Assembly (NCBI GenBank): GCA_900319715.1
Contig: ONPM01000011.1
Location: forward strand, 1 to 36,544
Source of the DNA: an uncultured Prevotella sp.
GTDB taxonomy: Bacteria > Bacteroidota > Bacteroidia > Bacteroidales > Bacteroidaceae
Reading direction: 5' to 3'
Length of the DNA: 36,544 bases
Shown here: piece by piece, positions 15,108 to 24,582 of the stretch
Numbering within the stretch: the stretch's first letter is position 1
How the letters are laid out: the number at the start of each line of letters is the position of its first letter
Notes under the pieces: generated by a model
The model's input: the letters and a program-made list of their open reading frames with translations, nothing else
Databases searched by the model: none
Told to the model about the DNA's origin: nothing
Program-made: the position numbers and the translations under genes

Positions 15108-17780
15108 ATGAAGATTTATTATTGTCCATTCTACAACGGAAACTATTACATGAACATGCAAGCCCAGGAGGTAGCGCTTGATGTTCAAGTATTAGAGACT
15201 CAGGGCCTTCTCGAACAATTGGCCATGCATGCAGGTATTCATCAGCAAATACCCTCTTATCCAGACCGTCTGGCCTCTTACCACAAGGTCTTATTAACTT
15301 ATGACAATGATAAAGAAAATAACATTTTCCACAAAAGTATTGCTATTGACAGCATGAGTGTGGCTAAAACATTGCTCCAATGGCGTGACTATCTGGCACT
15401 GTGTGGTTGGAACGGCAACACAGTTCTCAAGGACTGTTCTCGATTGAATGCGCTAGCAGAGATCGATCAATTATATGAAGACAAAGGCCTTGCCAAACTC
15501 CTGAGCAAACTTCAGGAGCGACTCAACCTTATGATTTCAGGCAAAGCCGCTATCCCTTCTGTTTATAAAGAATTGACAATTGAAATTCCATGCACCATCG
15601 ACCTTCTTCCCAATTACATTCAGCCAATACTAACGGCACTACAAAACCTCGGAGTCATCATTGAAGAAACTGAGGAGAATAAGAAAGCAATGCCCAAAAC
15701 CATCAATGAGATTCATTTCTCTCAGCAGTGGAAGGCAGAAGCGTGGCTTTCTCAACAAGATCCCAAAGCCTACGACTTATGGATCAACACCGACAACAAA
15801 CGACTCGACAACTGGCTCCATATGTCAGGACAACCAGTCTGTGGCAGTGAGATGGAGAATGCCAATCCTCAGATTACCCAGCTTTTTCTGTTGGCAGTCC
15901 AATTGTTCCAGCGTCCACTAAATGTTAACACCTTGCTCCAATATCTGTTCCTCCCCGAATGTCCACTCGACAGGAAGTTTCGCCGGGAGTTGGCCAAGAA
16001 CATTGTCCGTGAAGGTGGATTCTGCAATGATAAGGTACAGAAATGCATCAAGGCCTACATCGAGCGGGAATTCAAGGACGAAAAAGACACGACTCCGCAG
16101 AATTCAACTCAAGAACAGCGAGAGACCGACTATCTCAGCTATCTTCCGTTTGATTTAAGAGCGGAAGATAAGGCCTTACCATTATCTGAAGAAAGTGACT
16201 TGGTAGACAAGAATGCTCTAGTCAATTTCCTCTCCTCCATTGGATCTCACGCATCAGAACGTGCAGTTAAGATCGCAGCTAAACAGCCATACGATGCTCG
16301 TATCTCTCAACTCAGGGCCGTATCAGAGATGATTAAGGCACTGACTGATCAGATCAACCAGATTATTGTGGGTGACTTATCATTCAAGAAACTCATACAA
16401 TGGTCTCAATCACTTTATGAGGCTGGCAACTATAAGCTCTACAATGCCCAGACTCATAGCCGCACGCTTATCACTCAACCATCCAATATGATAAGTCGAG
16501 CTACAAAAGCCATTTGGTGTGACTTTTATGGAGATGACACAAAGAAACTCTCAACAGATTTCCTCTCTCCTTATGAACAGCAGGAGCTAAAGAGTCATGG
16601 TGTACACCTGTGGGACAAAGACAATGAAACCAGACTCTTGAACATCTTGTCTGCTCGCCCTCTGCATCATACTACAGAATCACTCACAGTCATCACCTGC
16701 GAGAAACTTGGAGCATCTAAGCTGCCTCTACATCCGCTGTATCATTTAATTCAGGGCACATCCAGAAAGCAAGATGGTGATTCTTTATATGATGCTTTGG
16801 CTACAAAAGAGGTCAATATGGTTGATAATCGTCGTGATGCTGACAAAGAAAGAATCTGCTTCGATGCAAAGGCACATCCTGTCACATGGAAAGATACAGA
16901 AAGTTTCTCATCCTTGGAAGAATTACTTCAGAATCCCTTTGATTACTTCATGAAGTATCCGCTGCAATTCCAGGATATCAGCGATACCAACATCAAGTTG
17001 TCTACCACATATGGATATGTGGCGCACGAAACGATTGAGTATCTCTTCACTGCTGACAGAGGTAATAACACTCTGTCCAACTTTGTTGAAAGTCATTATG
17101 AAGAGGCACTCAACCGCTCTCTACTCAGAAAGGGTGCCCTCCTATTGCTACCTGAGCACCATCTTGACAAAGACCGACTCACATATCAGTTAAGAAAATG
17201 CGTCAAGAATCTGGCTACCCTTGTTGAAAAGAACGAGCTTACAGTGGTTAAATGTGAGCAAAAAGAGAATGAGCAACTTGACTTTGAGGAGAACATATTC
17301 ATGAAAGGCTATATTGATATGGTGCTTAAGGATAAGGTTGGTAACGAAGTTGTCTTCGACTTGAAATGGACTTCTAAGAAGGATAAGTTCCAGAAAATGC
17401 TTGAGAAAAACCGCGCCTTACAGTTGGCAATCTATCAAGCCATGCTAAGGAAGCACTCTGGCGAATCTGCCGTTGTTCGTACGGCCTATTATGTGATGCC
17501 CCAAGGTAAACTGTTTAGCTCGGATATTTTCAAAGGTGCCAATTTTGAACTGATCACACCTACCTCTCAAGACGATGTTATGGCCCAGTTGCGTAAGGGT
17601 TATACCGAACGCCGCAAGGAAATCAATGAGGGTGTCATTGAGACTGCCGACAACATGCCCGTCAATGACCTCGACTATACCAAGGCCCAAGGTACATTCC
17701 CCTTGGAAGACAATGGGGCAAAAACAACTCCCAAGAAAGTAGAAAATAAATACTCAGACTATAAGTGTTTCACCATCTAA
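15108..17780 (+). CDS. AddB-like protein with PD-(D/E)XK nuclease domain
   Basis: The 890-residue protein ends in a RecB-type nuclease: SLEELLQNPFDYFMKY near 600, GYIDMVL near 734, VFDLKW near 748 and LQLAIYQAML near 771 supply the catalytic D, D-x-K and QxxxY. The N-terminal ~580 residues are poorly conserved and look like the inactive helicase half of AddB. Cysteines that hold the iron-sulfur cluster in canonical AddB are not seen, as NPFDYF replaces the usual CPFxxF. An AddA-like helicase gene follows after 13 bases, so together they should resect double-strand breaks or degrade foreign DNA. Its divergence suggests it may be an accessory pair. Confidence 0.8.
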   Translation: MKIYYCPFYNGNYYMNMQAQEVALDVQVLETQGLLEQLAMHAGIHQQIPSYPDRLASYHKVLLTYDNDKENNIFHKSIAIDSMSVAKTLLQWRDYLALCGWNGNTVLKDCSRLNALAEIDQLYEDKGLAKLLSKLQERLNLMISGKAAIPSVYKELTIEIPCTIDLLPNYIQPILTALQNLGVIIEETEENKKAMPKTINEIHFSQQWKAEAWLSQQDPKAYDLWINTDNKRLDNWLHMSGQPVCGSEMENANPQITQLFLLAVQLFQRPLNVNTLLQYLFLPECPLDRKFRRELAKNIVREGGFCNDKVQKCIKAYIEREFKDEKDTTPQNSTQEQRETDYLSYLPFDLRAEDKALPLSEESDLVDKNALVNFLSSIGSHASERAVKIAAKQPYDARISQLRAVSEMIKALTDQINQIIVGDLSFKKLIQWSQSLYEAGNYKLYNAQTHSRTLITQPSNMISRATKAIWCDFYGDDTKKLSTDFLSPYEQQELKSHGVHLWDKDNETRLLNILSARPLHHTTESLTVITCEKLGASKLPLHPLYHLIQGTSRKQDGDSLYDALATKEVNMVDNRRDADKERICFDAKAHPVTWKDTESFSSLEELLQNPFDYFMKYPLQFQDISDTNIKLSTTYGYVAHETIEYLFTADRGNNTLSNFVESHYEEALNRSLLRKGALLLLPEHHLDKDRLTYQLRKCVKNLATLVEKNELTVVKCEQKENEQLDFEENIFMKGYIDMVLKDKVGNEVVFDLKWTSKKDKFQKMLEKNRALQLAIYQAMLRKHSGESAVVRTAYYVMPQGKLFSSDIFKGANFELITPTSQDDVMAQLRKGYTERRKEINEGVIETADNMPVNDLDYTKAQGTFPLEDNGAKTTPKKVENKYSDYKCFTI

Positions 17781-17793
17781 ACCATATTAATCT

Positions 17794-20700
17794 ATGACAA
17801 AGACATTTATCACTGCTGGAGCAGGATCTGGCAAGACATACAGAATCACGACCGATGTGGCTAAAATGGTCAATGACAAGAATATTAAGTTGAAGCCCGA
17901 TCAGGTCATTATGACCACATTTACCAAGGCAGCTGCCCAGGAACTCCGCGAGAAGGCCAAGAAAGAGTTGGTTAACCTTGGACTTCACGATGAGGCCCAG
18001 CAGATGGAACATGCATTGATTGGCACCGTTCATTCTGTTGCAAACTCGTTTCTCACCAAGTATTGGTATCTGCTTGGCATCACTCCAGATGCAGCAGCTA
18101 TGGATGAAGATGAGGTAAGCATCTATCGTGACCACTCACTGAAAGGATTATTAAGCAATGAGGAGCGTTCCTTCTTGTTCAAGTATGCTGATATATATGA
18201 GCCCAAGTTTGGCAGAGAAGACCCCAAGCCGGGCATCAACTATGAATTCTGGAAGAAGGATCTCTGTCAGGTGCTCGACTATATCAAATGGTACGACATT
18301 TCAGATGAACAACTCACGAAGAGTCTTGATACAACTCAGAGTATCATTGATTGTCTGCAGCCAAGAACAACTGAGACTTTACAAGATGTGCTTTGCGATA
18401 GTTTTTATCAGGAAGTGGAAGGCTTTTTTGCTTTAGCCAGAAGAGCCACAGATAATCAACGTAATGCGAAGGCATTCTACTATTCACTAAAAGACTGTAA
18501 AGAGGTTACTCCGGAACTTGTAGAGAAATTCTTGGAGCACAAAAAATTGATAATTAGATCTCAGGGAGAACAATATACATTAGAAGGCCCTGCAACTCAG
18601 AAAGTGAGCAACTACCTCGTAGGAACCACTTGTTGTACGACTGAGAACTCTGAGAACCACAGGAAGTATGCTGAAATCATCTTTTCATTGGCCAAACGCT
18701 GGCAGAAAGAGTATCGCCAGTATAAGGATGAGCACCATCTGATTGATTTCAACGATATGGAAGAACTGTTCCTCAAGCTCCTTGGCATGGATGAAGTTAA
18801 ACAGGATATTCAATCCCGTTTCAAATGGCTTTTTGTCGATGAGTTTCAGGATTCCAATCCCATGCAGGTACGAATCTTCGAAACACTATCCAAGTTATTG
18901 AATACTGTATATGTAGGCGACAAGAAACAGGCCATCTATGGTTTCCGTGGGTCCGATACCGAGTTGACCACAGCTGTGGCAGATAGTATTAGCGATAAAG
19001 ATCCTTTGAAGCATTCCTATCGCTCTGTTGAGCCGTTGGTTAACTTCACAAATAAATTGTTCTCGAAGATCTTTTGCAATATGCCAAAGGAAGAAGTTGA
19101 ACTTACTATGCCTGAAGATCACGGAAATCCTGACATTGTCGAAAAACCGCTCCGCATATGGCCTTATGCTAACGACAGGGAGTTGGCACAGCAAATACAG
19201 CAGTTAATCCTGCGCGAAGGTATTAAGTCCAGTGATATTGCAGTTCTAGCAAAAACAAACGCCAATCTCGACAAGTTGGCTGACGAACTTCGCAAGCTGA
19301 GAGTTCCTGTTTGTCGTGAAGCAACTGATATAAAGGATTCTCGTACAGGTCGACTGATGAAGGCTTTGCTCACATTGGTCAATTCGCAGTATAACCAGTT
19401 AGCCCGTGCAGAAGTGGCTTATCTTACCAGCCCTGGCTATCATATCACAAAGATTATCGAGCATCGTATCGACCACTTAGCTGATAAAGAATCATCTGCA
19501 ACATCGTATCTCAATGAGATTCCTGTTCTAAAGCGCTTGAACCTGCTGCAACAGTTCCGGTCTAATGAACAGACAGAATACACTATGAATCTAATGGGAT
19601 ATCAGAGCATTAGTGCTTTAGTAGAAAGTGTTGTCATCGAACTCGATCTCTATGCATTGGTTCAGAGTTGGGAGAATGCTCAAACTGAGGAGGCTAACCT
19701 TCAGGCTTTCATCGAATTGGCACGTAAGTATGAGGACATCTCAACCAAATTGGCAAAGCCTGCTACCGTGACAGGTTTCATCGACTTTTTCACCAATCAG
19801 CAAAAGAAAGGTGCACTCAACGATGATGGTGTACGTCTGTTTACCTATCACAAGTCAAAGGGCTTGGAATGGAAGGTTGTCATTCTGATGTCGCTTAATG
19901 ACGATACAGCAAATGAAACCGATATCGCCATGAAGTCCATGTTAGGTTGTCATTGCCATCGTGAAGAACTACCTACACCAAAGAACACAAACCCACCTAT
20001 GACAATCTCTCTTGTTAGAAACATCTATGGCACAACCAATGAGGCCAAATCGGCTATTACAGCCCGTCTCCAGAAGCATCCCTTATGGGATATTGTTCGC
20101 AACCATGAGATTGACGAGGCTGCTCGATTGCTTTATGTTGGTGTAACCCGAGCCCGTAACATTCTAATTCTCGCGCCAATCAAGAAGGACGGCGTTTTGA
20201 ATCTCAATTGGTTCCGTTCTGTTGGTATTAACAATATGAATCTTCAACATGATTCCCAGACGAAGATGGATCCACTGAAAATTGGCATTAATTTCGATGT
20301 GGAGACTATTGATAAAGACAATCTGAAAGAATGGCCTGAGCAAAATCTGAACAGAGTGCATCAGCTTGCCCATGATCCGGCTCCTCTTGACGATATGCTT
20401 TTCATTGCGCCATCAAAAGCTGGCAAGACACCCCACGACATTGTAATCACCAATGACAAAGAGAGTCGTATGGAGGTTCACTATAATACAAAAGGTGATG
20501 AAGATGCACTCATGGGCGATTTCATCCATCAGGTATTCTGTTGTTGTGATGATGGTATCAGCGTAGAGCAGATTGTACAGCTACGTAATAGCTATGGCTT
20601 TACCGATAAGAACATGCCTCAGCCTAAGCTACTCCTGGATGCATGGAACTACCTCGTTGATACGCTCGAAAAGAAATACGGCAAAGCTATCAAGCGTCAC

Positions 20701-20979
20701 CATGAGAAACCCTTCCGTCATCTGGATGAGAATGGTCATCTTGTCAGTGGATACATTGATCTTATCTGGGAGACAGAAGATGGCTACGTAGTTGTTGATT
20801 ACAAGACATGTCCAGGTGGTTATGAACTGGTATTTAAACCTGGTAGTGAACACTATGTAGGTCGCCATGGCGATCAGCTTGACTGCTATCAACGTGCTCT
20901 TGAGGCAGAAGGTAAAAAGAAGGTTAAAGCCCGCATCATCTACTACCCTGTCACTCGCTACGTCGTAGAAGTTCATTAA
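17794..20979 (+). CDS. AddA-like UvrD-family helicase-nuclease
   Basis: A 1061-residue superfamily 1A helicase. Motif I TAGAGSGKT lies at 7-15, motif Ia MTTFTKAAAQELREKA, motif II WLFVDEFQDSNP near 346, GDKKQAIYGFRG follows, motif V YHKSKGLEWKVV, and motif VI LLYVGVTRAR near 778. The C-terminus is a RecB-like nuclease: GDFIHQVF, GYIDLIWE near 985, VVVDYKT near 1000 and DQLDCYQRAL near 1027. It is therefore an AddA-type helicase with an intact nuclease. With the AddB-like partner it would process double-strand DNA ends. The pair is transcribed from the TATATTTG promoter at 15072. Confidence 0.9.
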   Translation: MTKTFITAGAGSGKTYRITTDVAKMVNDKNIKLKPDQVIMTTFTKAAAQELREKAKKELVNLGLHDEAQQMEHALIGTVHSVANSFLTKYWYLLGITPDAAAMDEDEVSIYRDHSLKGLLSNEERSFLFKYADIYEPKFGREDPKPGINYEFWKKDLCQVLDYIKWYDISDEQLTKSLDTTQSIIDCLQPRTTETLQDVLCDSFYQEVEGFFALARRATDNQRNAKAFYYSLKDCKEVTPELVEKFLEHKKLIIRSQGEQYTLEGPATQKVSNYLVGTTCCTTENSENHRKYAEIIFSLAKRWQKEYRQYKDEHHLIDFNDMEELFLKLLGMDEVKQDIQSRFKWLFVDEFQDSNPMQVRIFETLSKLLNTVYVGDKKQAIYGFRGSDTELTTAVADSISDKDPLKHSYRSVEPLVNFTNKLFSKIFCNMPKEEVELTMPEDHGNPDIVEKPLRIWPYANDRELAQQIQQLILREGIKSSDIAVLAKTNANLDKLADELRKLRVPVCREATDIKDSRTGRLMKALLTLVNSQYNQLARAEVAYLTSPGYHITKIIEHRIDHLADKESSATSYLNEIPVLKRLNLLQQFRSNEQTEYTMNLMGYQSISALVESVVIELDLYALVQSWENAQTEEANLQAFIELARKYEDISTKLAKPATVTGFIDFFTNQQKKGALNDDGVRLFTYHKSKGLEWKVVILMSLNDDTANETDIAMKSMLGCHCHREELPTPKNTNPPMTISLVRNIYGTTNEAKSAITARLQKHPLWDIVRNHEIDEAARLLYVGVTRARNILILAPIKKDGVLNLNWFRSVGINNMNLQHDSQTKMDPLKIGINFDVETIDKDNLKEWPEQNLNRVHQLAHDPAPLDDMLFIAPSKAGKTPHDIVITNDKESRMEVHYNTKGDEDALMGDFIHQVFCCCDDGISVEQIVQLRNSYGFTDKNMPQPKLLLDAWNYLVDTLEKKYGKAIKRHHEKPFRHLDENGHLVSGYIDLIWETEDGYVVVDYKTCPGGYELVFKPGSEHYVGRHGDQLDCYQRALEAEGKKKVKARIIYYPVTRYVVEVH

Positions 20980-20990
20980 GACAGCCTCAC

Positions 20991-21038
20991 TCATACGTAT
21001 AGATTGAAGAGCGAAAAAAGATCAAATCCCTATATTTA
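20991..21038 (+). promoter_or_regulatory. Dyad-type promoter of the 2H/HAD operon
   Basis: The dyad TCATACGTATAGATT at 20991 is followed exactly 40 bases later by TATATTTA (21031-21038), a one-base variant of the -7 box. The 2H gene starts 24 bases further on. Confidence 0.7.
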
Positions 21039-21062
21039 CAATCGTAATTAAACTCTCGTATT

Positions 21063-21623
21063 ATGGCACATCTATTAGCAATGAATGTTCCCGTGAAACG
21101 AGATCCTGCATGGTCTGATTGGGCTAAAATGACGCGAATTAAGATCAAATCAGCAGGAGTCCATGTCCACAGAAAGGGTTGGCAACAGTGGTATTACCAC
21201 ATAACCATCCTGTTCCTCGACGATGACGCATGCGCTAAATCGCTCACCTCAGAATTCGCCAAGCTGGTGAAGTCCAGCCCTGCTCTGCCGTTGACTATCG
21301 ACAAGATCGATGCCTTCACCACTACCAACGGGGCCAAACACATCATCTATCTCTCATCCACCAATGTCCCTGAGCAGATCCTTACACTCGCCAAGGATGC
21401 ACGAACCGTGGCCGACGGTCTGAATGCCGAGTACGACAAACGGCCCTTCAAGCCTCACATCACCTTTGGTGAAATACCGGCTGACCAGATGCCGCTCGAA
21501 GAGTTGCAGACTATCTTACGTTCGCTTGAACAACCTGAGTTCCATTGTCTCCTCGAATATGCCGAGCATCGCTATCGCATGAGTAAGGGCACCATCAAGA
21601 AATGGAAACTACGTTCAAAATAA
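21063..21623 (+). CDS. 2H phosphoesterase (2'-5' RNA ligase / cyclic phosphodiesterase family)
   Basis: The 186-residue protein carries the two HxT signatures of the 2H superfamily: YYHITIL (histidine about 46) and PHITFG (about 135), separated by the usual spacing. Relatives open 2',3'-cyclic phosphates on RNA, cleave 2'-5' bonds, or open ADP-ribose 1'',2''-cyclic phosphate, a by-product of NAD-dependent RNA repair. The latter two would fit the Ro60 and ADP-ribose genes in the same putative regulon. The HAD phosphatase gene starts 7 bases downstream and could remove the exposed phosphate. The specific substrate is inferred. Confidence 0.85.
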   Translation: MAHLLAMNVPVKRDPAWSDWAKMTRIKIKSAGVHVHRKGWQQWYYHITILFLDDDACAKSLTSEFAKLVKSSPALPLTIDKIDAFTTTNGAKHIIYLSSTNVPEQILTLAKDARTVADGLNAEYDKRPFKPHITFGEIPADQMPLEELQTILRSLEQPEFHCLLEYAEHRYRMSKGTIKKWKLRSK

Positions 21624-21630
21624 TAATCAT

Positions 21631-22269
21631 ATGACAAAAAAAGAAAGAATCATCAATCATTCTTTTAAGACCCTTTTCTTCGACTATGACGGCACATTGT
21701 TTGACACTACGGAGGCCGACAAGTATTCACTCCGCAACAGAGGCTTGCGCAGGATTACCCCTGAGTGGCATCAAGCCCGCAAAGAGTATGTGGCTCATAT
21801 CAAGACGAGCCTGCCTTTTGAGGGCTGGCAGGAGGTGTTCCAGTTCATCATCGACAACAACATCCAGGCTGCCATCGTGTCGGGCAACAGTCGCCAGGTG
21901 TTGAATATGTCCGTCAAGGCATGTAATCTGTACGACGTCTTCCCACAAGACAAGATCAATCGTATCGGTGGTACGGATGTCAAAGGTAAGAAGATGTGGA
22001 AGGCCGATGGCGACCCTGACCTTTTCCTCCATGCCCTGAAACAACTCAACGTAGACCCTGAGAACGTTATTGCCTTTGGTAATCACACGCGCGATGCCCT
22101 AGCAGCAGACAGAGCCGGCATCAAGGCTGTCCACTGCCTTTGGGGAGTTAAGGAAGATGAGCAGCGCCAACTGATGCTCGCCGACCCTGACCACCAGTGT
22201 ATCTCCTCCCCTCTCCAGATCATCGACATCCTGCGCGCTGAGCACGCGTCTGCCGGCAAATGCGTCTGA
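21631..22269 (+). CDS. HAD-superfamily phosphatase (phosphoglycolate phosphatase-like)
   Basis: A 212-residue HAD hydrolase. Motif I is DYDGTLFDTT with the nucleophile and acid/base aspartates at 18 and 20, motif II IVSGNSR near 85, motif III lysine in the KGKKMWK region, and motif IV around FGNHTRDALAADRAG near 150. The helical cap insertion places it with phosphoglycolate phosphatase-like enzymes, some of which clean up 3' ends or nucleotides. Co-transcription with the 2H phosphoesterase suggests sequential removal of a phosphate after cyclic phosphate opening, which is inference. Confidence 0.85.
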   Translation: MTKKERIINHSFKTLFFDYDGTLFDTTEADKYSLRNRGLRRITPEWHQARKEYVAHIKTSLPFEGWQEVFQFIIDNNIQAAIVSGNSRQVLNMSVKACNLYDVFPQDKINRIGGTDVKGKKMWKADGDPDLFLHALKQLNVDPENVIAFGNHTRDALAADRAGIKAVHCLWGVKEDEQRQLMLADPDHQCISSPLQIIDILRAEHASAGKCV

Positions 22270-22290
22270 GCGCTGAGTTCTCCATAACAC

Positions 22291-22338
22291 TCATACCTAT
22301 AAATTGAAGACACATTTAGAATCAGATTGGTATATTTG
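22291..22338 (+). promoter_or_regulatory. Dyad-type promoter before the lipoprotein remnant and LRR gene
   Basis: TCATACCTATAAATT begins at 22291 and the -7 box TATATTTG at 22331, spacing 40. The 15-base dyad is identical to that at 23085. Confidence 0.75.
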
Positions 22339-22366
22339 CAGTCGTAAATGATTAAAAATTGAGTTT

Positions 22367-22524
22367 ATGACAAGACAAATCTACAAACTGTTATTCTTTA
22401 TGTCAGCCCTGATGCTGTGGGGCTGTTCCAGATCACTGACTGGCTCTGGCCCGAAATCTTCCTTCGCGACTCTCGTGGCAAATACACATGGGCCTGGCGC
22501 CGAGCCGAAGAATGTAACAAATAA
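22367..22524 (+). pseudogene. Lipoprotein gene remnant with internal deletion
   Basis: A normal lipoprotein start (MTRQIYKLLFFMSALMLWGC, lipobox cysteine at residue 20) runs straight into DNA that, in another frame, encodes PEIFLRDSRGKYTW and ends at the TAA at 22522-22524. That tail matches PEIYLRDSQGKYTW at the C-terminus of the intact lipoprotein at 23162. About 100 internal codons are therefore missing. The junction lies at TTCCAG, also present at the equivalent point of the intact gene, so a short-repeat deletion is likely. The resulting 57-residue frame reads on to 22540 and overlaps the LRR start by ATGA, so it may still be translated as a leader. Confidence 0.75.
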
Positions 22525-22536
22525 ACAATCAAGCAT

Positions 22537-23067
22537 ATGAAGAAGATAATGATTTTACTGATGGCTCTGACGATGTGTGCAGCCATCCACGCTCAGGAGA
22601 TTGAGAAGGTCGACAAGTTCACGTCAGGTTATATTAACGGGACCTACATGAACAAGTACAAAACCATTGACGGTGTACTCTATGCCGTAGGCTATGAGGG
22701 TACCAAGGACTGGATCCTTGTTCACTATCCTGCAGGAAGTCGAAACACCACCTATACAGTTCATCCTAACTGTCGCCGAATAGCCCGAGGTGCCTTTGAG
22801 GGTGCTGCCTATCTGCGTGAGATCTATCTCCCGGAGACTGTCAGTTTCATTGGCGAAGATGCCTTTGCTGGCTGTACCTCCCTTCAGGGCATATACTTTG
22901 GTGAGGAAAACCCCGCTGCAGTCAGGAGTATCGAGGCCGACAGCGACAGCAATGCTACTGAAGTAGCCCGATATAACCTCGCAGGACGCCCCTGCAGTCC
23001 CAACGACAAGGGCGTACAGATCATTGTCTACTCAGACTACAGCACCCAAACCGTCATTGTGGACTAA
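22537..23067 (+). CDS. Secreted BspA-type leucine-rich repeat protein
   Basis: A 176-residue protein with a signal peptide (MKKIMILLMALTMCAAIHAQ). Residues 70-130 hold BspA-like LRR_5 repeats (RRIARGAFEGAAYLREIYLP, VSFIGEDAFAGCTSLQGIYF). The C-terminus, YNLAGRPCSPNDKGVQIIVY, matches the short terminal module common on exported Prevotella/Bacteroides repeat proteins. Such proteins are usually surface-exposed and bind partner proteins. It is transcribed from the dyad promoter at 22291 behind the lipoprotein remnant. Confidence 0.8.
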   Translation: MKKIMILLMALTMCAAIHAQEIEKVDKFTSGYINGTYMNKYKTIDGVLYAVGYEGTKDWILVHYPAGSRNTTYTVHPNCRRIARGAFEGAAYLREIYLPETVSFIGEDAFAGCTSLQGIYFGEENPAAVRSIEADSDSNATEVARYNLAGRPCSPNDKGVQIIVYSDYSTQTVIVD

Positions 23068-23084
23068 CACGTCTGCCGAAATAA

Positions 23085-23132
23085 TCATACCTATAAATTA
23101 AGGGTTGATTTTGAATTGGATTGATACATTTG
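23085..23132 (+). promoter_or_regulatory. Dyad-type promoter of the lipoprotein/protease/phosphoesterase operon
   Basis: TCATACCTATAAATT begins at 23085 and the -7 box TACATTTG at 23125, spacing 40. The lipoprotein start at 23162 lies 29 bases beyond the box. Confidence 0.75.
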
Positions 23133-23161
23133 CAACTGTAATCAAATCAATCAATTTGAAT

Positions 23162-23617
23162 ATGACAAAGCAAAAGAAAATCAATCCAATCTTTAAGACG
23201 GTGCTTATCGTCTTCGTGGCGGCCCTGATGTTGTCGGGCTGCGAGTGTCTTTATCCTGAAAAGGCGAAGGATCCTAATAACATAACCATCAGTTATCAGG
23301 GTGACCATCTTACTGCCGACATGCTGTCCGGACTCTGGCAGTGCTACTATCCGATGTACGTGGGCAATGTGGAATTCAAGGAGATCCGCATGTTCTCTAC
23401 CCACAAGGCCGACATCATTATGGAGGATGTTGGCGGTTCGGACTACTATGCTGAAACTTTCAAGTGGCGCTTTGACGGCAACTACCTCTCGTTTACGAAA
23501 GGCAACACCACCTATCAGTTCCAGGTTACCGGCTTTATCTTCCCGGAGATCTACCTCCGAGACTCCCAGGGGAAATACACATGGGCCAAGCGTCGTACTG
23601 AAGACTGTATCAAGTAA
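23162..23617 (+). CDS. Putative lipoprotein, unknown function
   Basis: Start chosen at 23162 because the promoter lies at 23085-23132 and an upstream in-frame ATG at 23105 would fall within it. 151 residues with a lipoprotein signal peptide: positive N-terminus, hydrophobic core IFKTVLIVFVAALML, lipobox LSGC. The mature part (DMLSGLWQCYYPMYVG; FKWRFDGNYLSFT; PEIYLRDSQGKYTW) resembles small lipocalin-like beta-barrel lipoproteins. It is the intact paralogue of the remnant at 22367. A zinc-protease gene follows after 14 bases. Confidence 0.75.
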   Translation: MTKQKKINPIFKTVLIVFVAALMLSGCECLYPEKAKDPNNITISYQGDHLTADMLSGLWQCYYPMYVGNVEFKEIRMFSTHKADIIMEDVGGSDYYAETFKWRFDGNYLSFTKGNTTYQFQVTGFIFPEIYLRDSQGKYTWAKRRTEDCIK

Positions 23618-23631
23618 ATATACAACAAAAG

Positions 23632-24546
23632 ATGAATCCCATAAAAATACGTTTTGCCTCGAAAGAAGAGGCTCAGAAACTGATATTAGGTAACACCCAG
23701 TATTATAACCGTCTGTCGCAGATGGACATCGACTGGCGTGCCAGAAAGGCTGATGCGACGCTCGATGAACTGATCGCCTTTGCTCAAGAACAAGTATCAG
23801 ACTTCACCGAAAACAATATGGATGTCGTGATGCAATGTATGTCTTTCATTGAGCGCCAACTTGACCTCTTGGGCTGTCAGTTACCCGTACCTGACGAGAT
23901 CATTTTTGTCAAGACCAACATGAAGGATGAAAGCAATGCATCGGCCTATACTACGAGGAATCTGATATTCCTGAACGAGAGTCTTCTAAGTCGATACAAT
24001 GACCCTGGGCAAAGAAGAGGTCCCCATGCCCCATTAAATTTAAGTGTCCTGATAGCCCATGAGTTGTTTCATTGTGTGACCCGTCATTCCCCGGAGTTCC
24101 GCAAAAAGATGTATGCTTTGATTGGTTTCACGATTATGGACCATGACATTGAGTTCCCAGAGCATATCAAGCGTATGCTGATGTCAAACCCCGACGTAGA
24201 GCACATCGACAACTACGCCGAGTTCACAATCGACGGTGTGAAACGGAAGTGTACCATCATCACGACCTATAATATGTCGTGGGCAAATGCGAACGACCTG
24301 TTTGGTCCCTCTGTCAGATTCTTTAACCATATTGATATCTCCCTTGTCGCCCTCGATGATCTGGAGCACCCCTTCCATTTCGAAGAAGCGTCAGACTTCT
24401 GGGACAAGATGGGTGAGAACACCGATTATGTGAATGCGCCTGAGGAATGTCTGGCCGTCAATTTCTCTTATGCCATTATCTTTGGAATGAACTATAAATA
24501 CGAGACGCCGGAACTGATCAGATCCATTATCAGTACTATCAAGTAA
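23632..24546 (+). CDS. Putative zinc metalloprotease (HExxH)
   Basis: The 304-residue protein carries IAHELFHCVTRHSP, a gluzincin-type HExxH near residues 143-147, and a plausible third ligand glutamate in APEECLAVNFS near 270. No signal peptide or membrane segment was seen, so it is probably cytoplasmic. I do not recognise the family beyond the zinc motif. It sits between a lipoprotein and a metallophosphoesterase gene, both in the same dyad-controlled operon. A regulated intracellular protease acting within the stress response is conceivable but unproven. Confidence 0.75.
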   Translation: MNPIKIRFASKEEAQKLILGNTQYYNRLSQMDIDWRARKADATLDELIAFAQEQVSDFTENNMDVVMQCMSFIERQLDLLGCQLPVPDEIIFVKTNMKDESNASAYTTRNLIFLNESLLSRYNDPGQRRGPHAPLNLSVLIAHELFHCVTRHSPEFRKKMYALIGFTIMDHDIEFPEHIKRMLMSNPDVEHIDNYAEFTIDGVKRKCTIITTYNMSWANANDLFGPSVRFFNHIDISLVALDDLEHPFHFEEASDFWDKMGENTDYVNAPEECLAVNFSYAIIFGMNYKYETPELIRSIISTIK

Positions 24547-24582
24547 GCAACAAAATAATAAAGATGATTAAAAACGGAGTTT

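Noticed and set aside
23105-23161. An upstream in-frame start for the lipoprotein
   Set aside because: It overlaps the -7 box at 23125, and the resulting extension would spoil the lipoprotein signal peptide.
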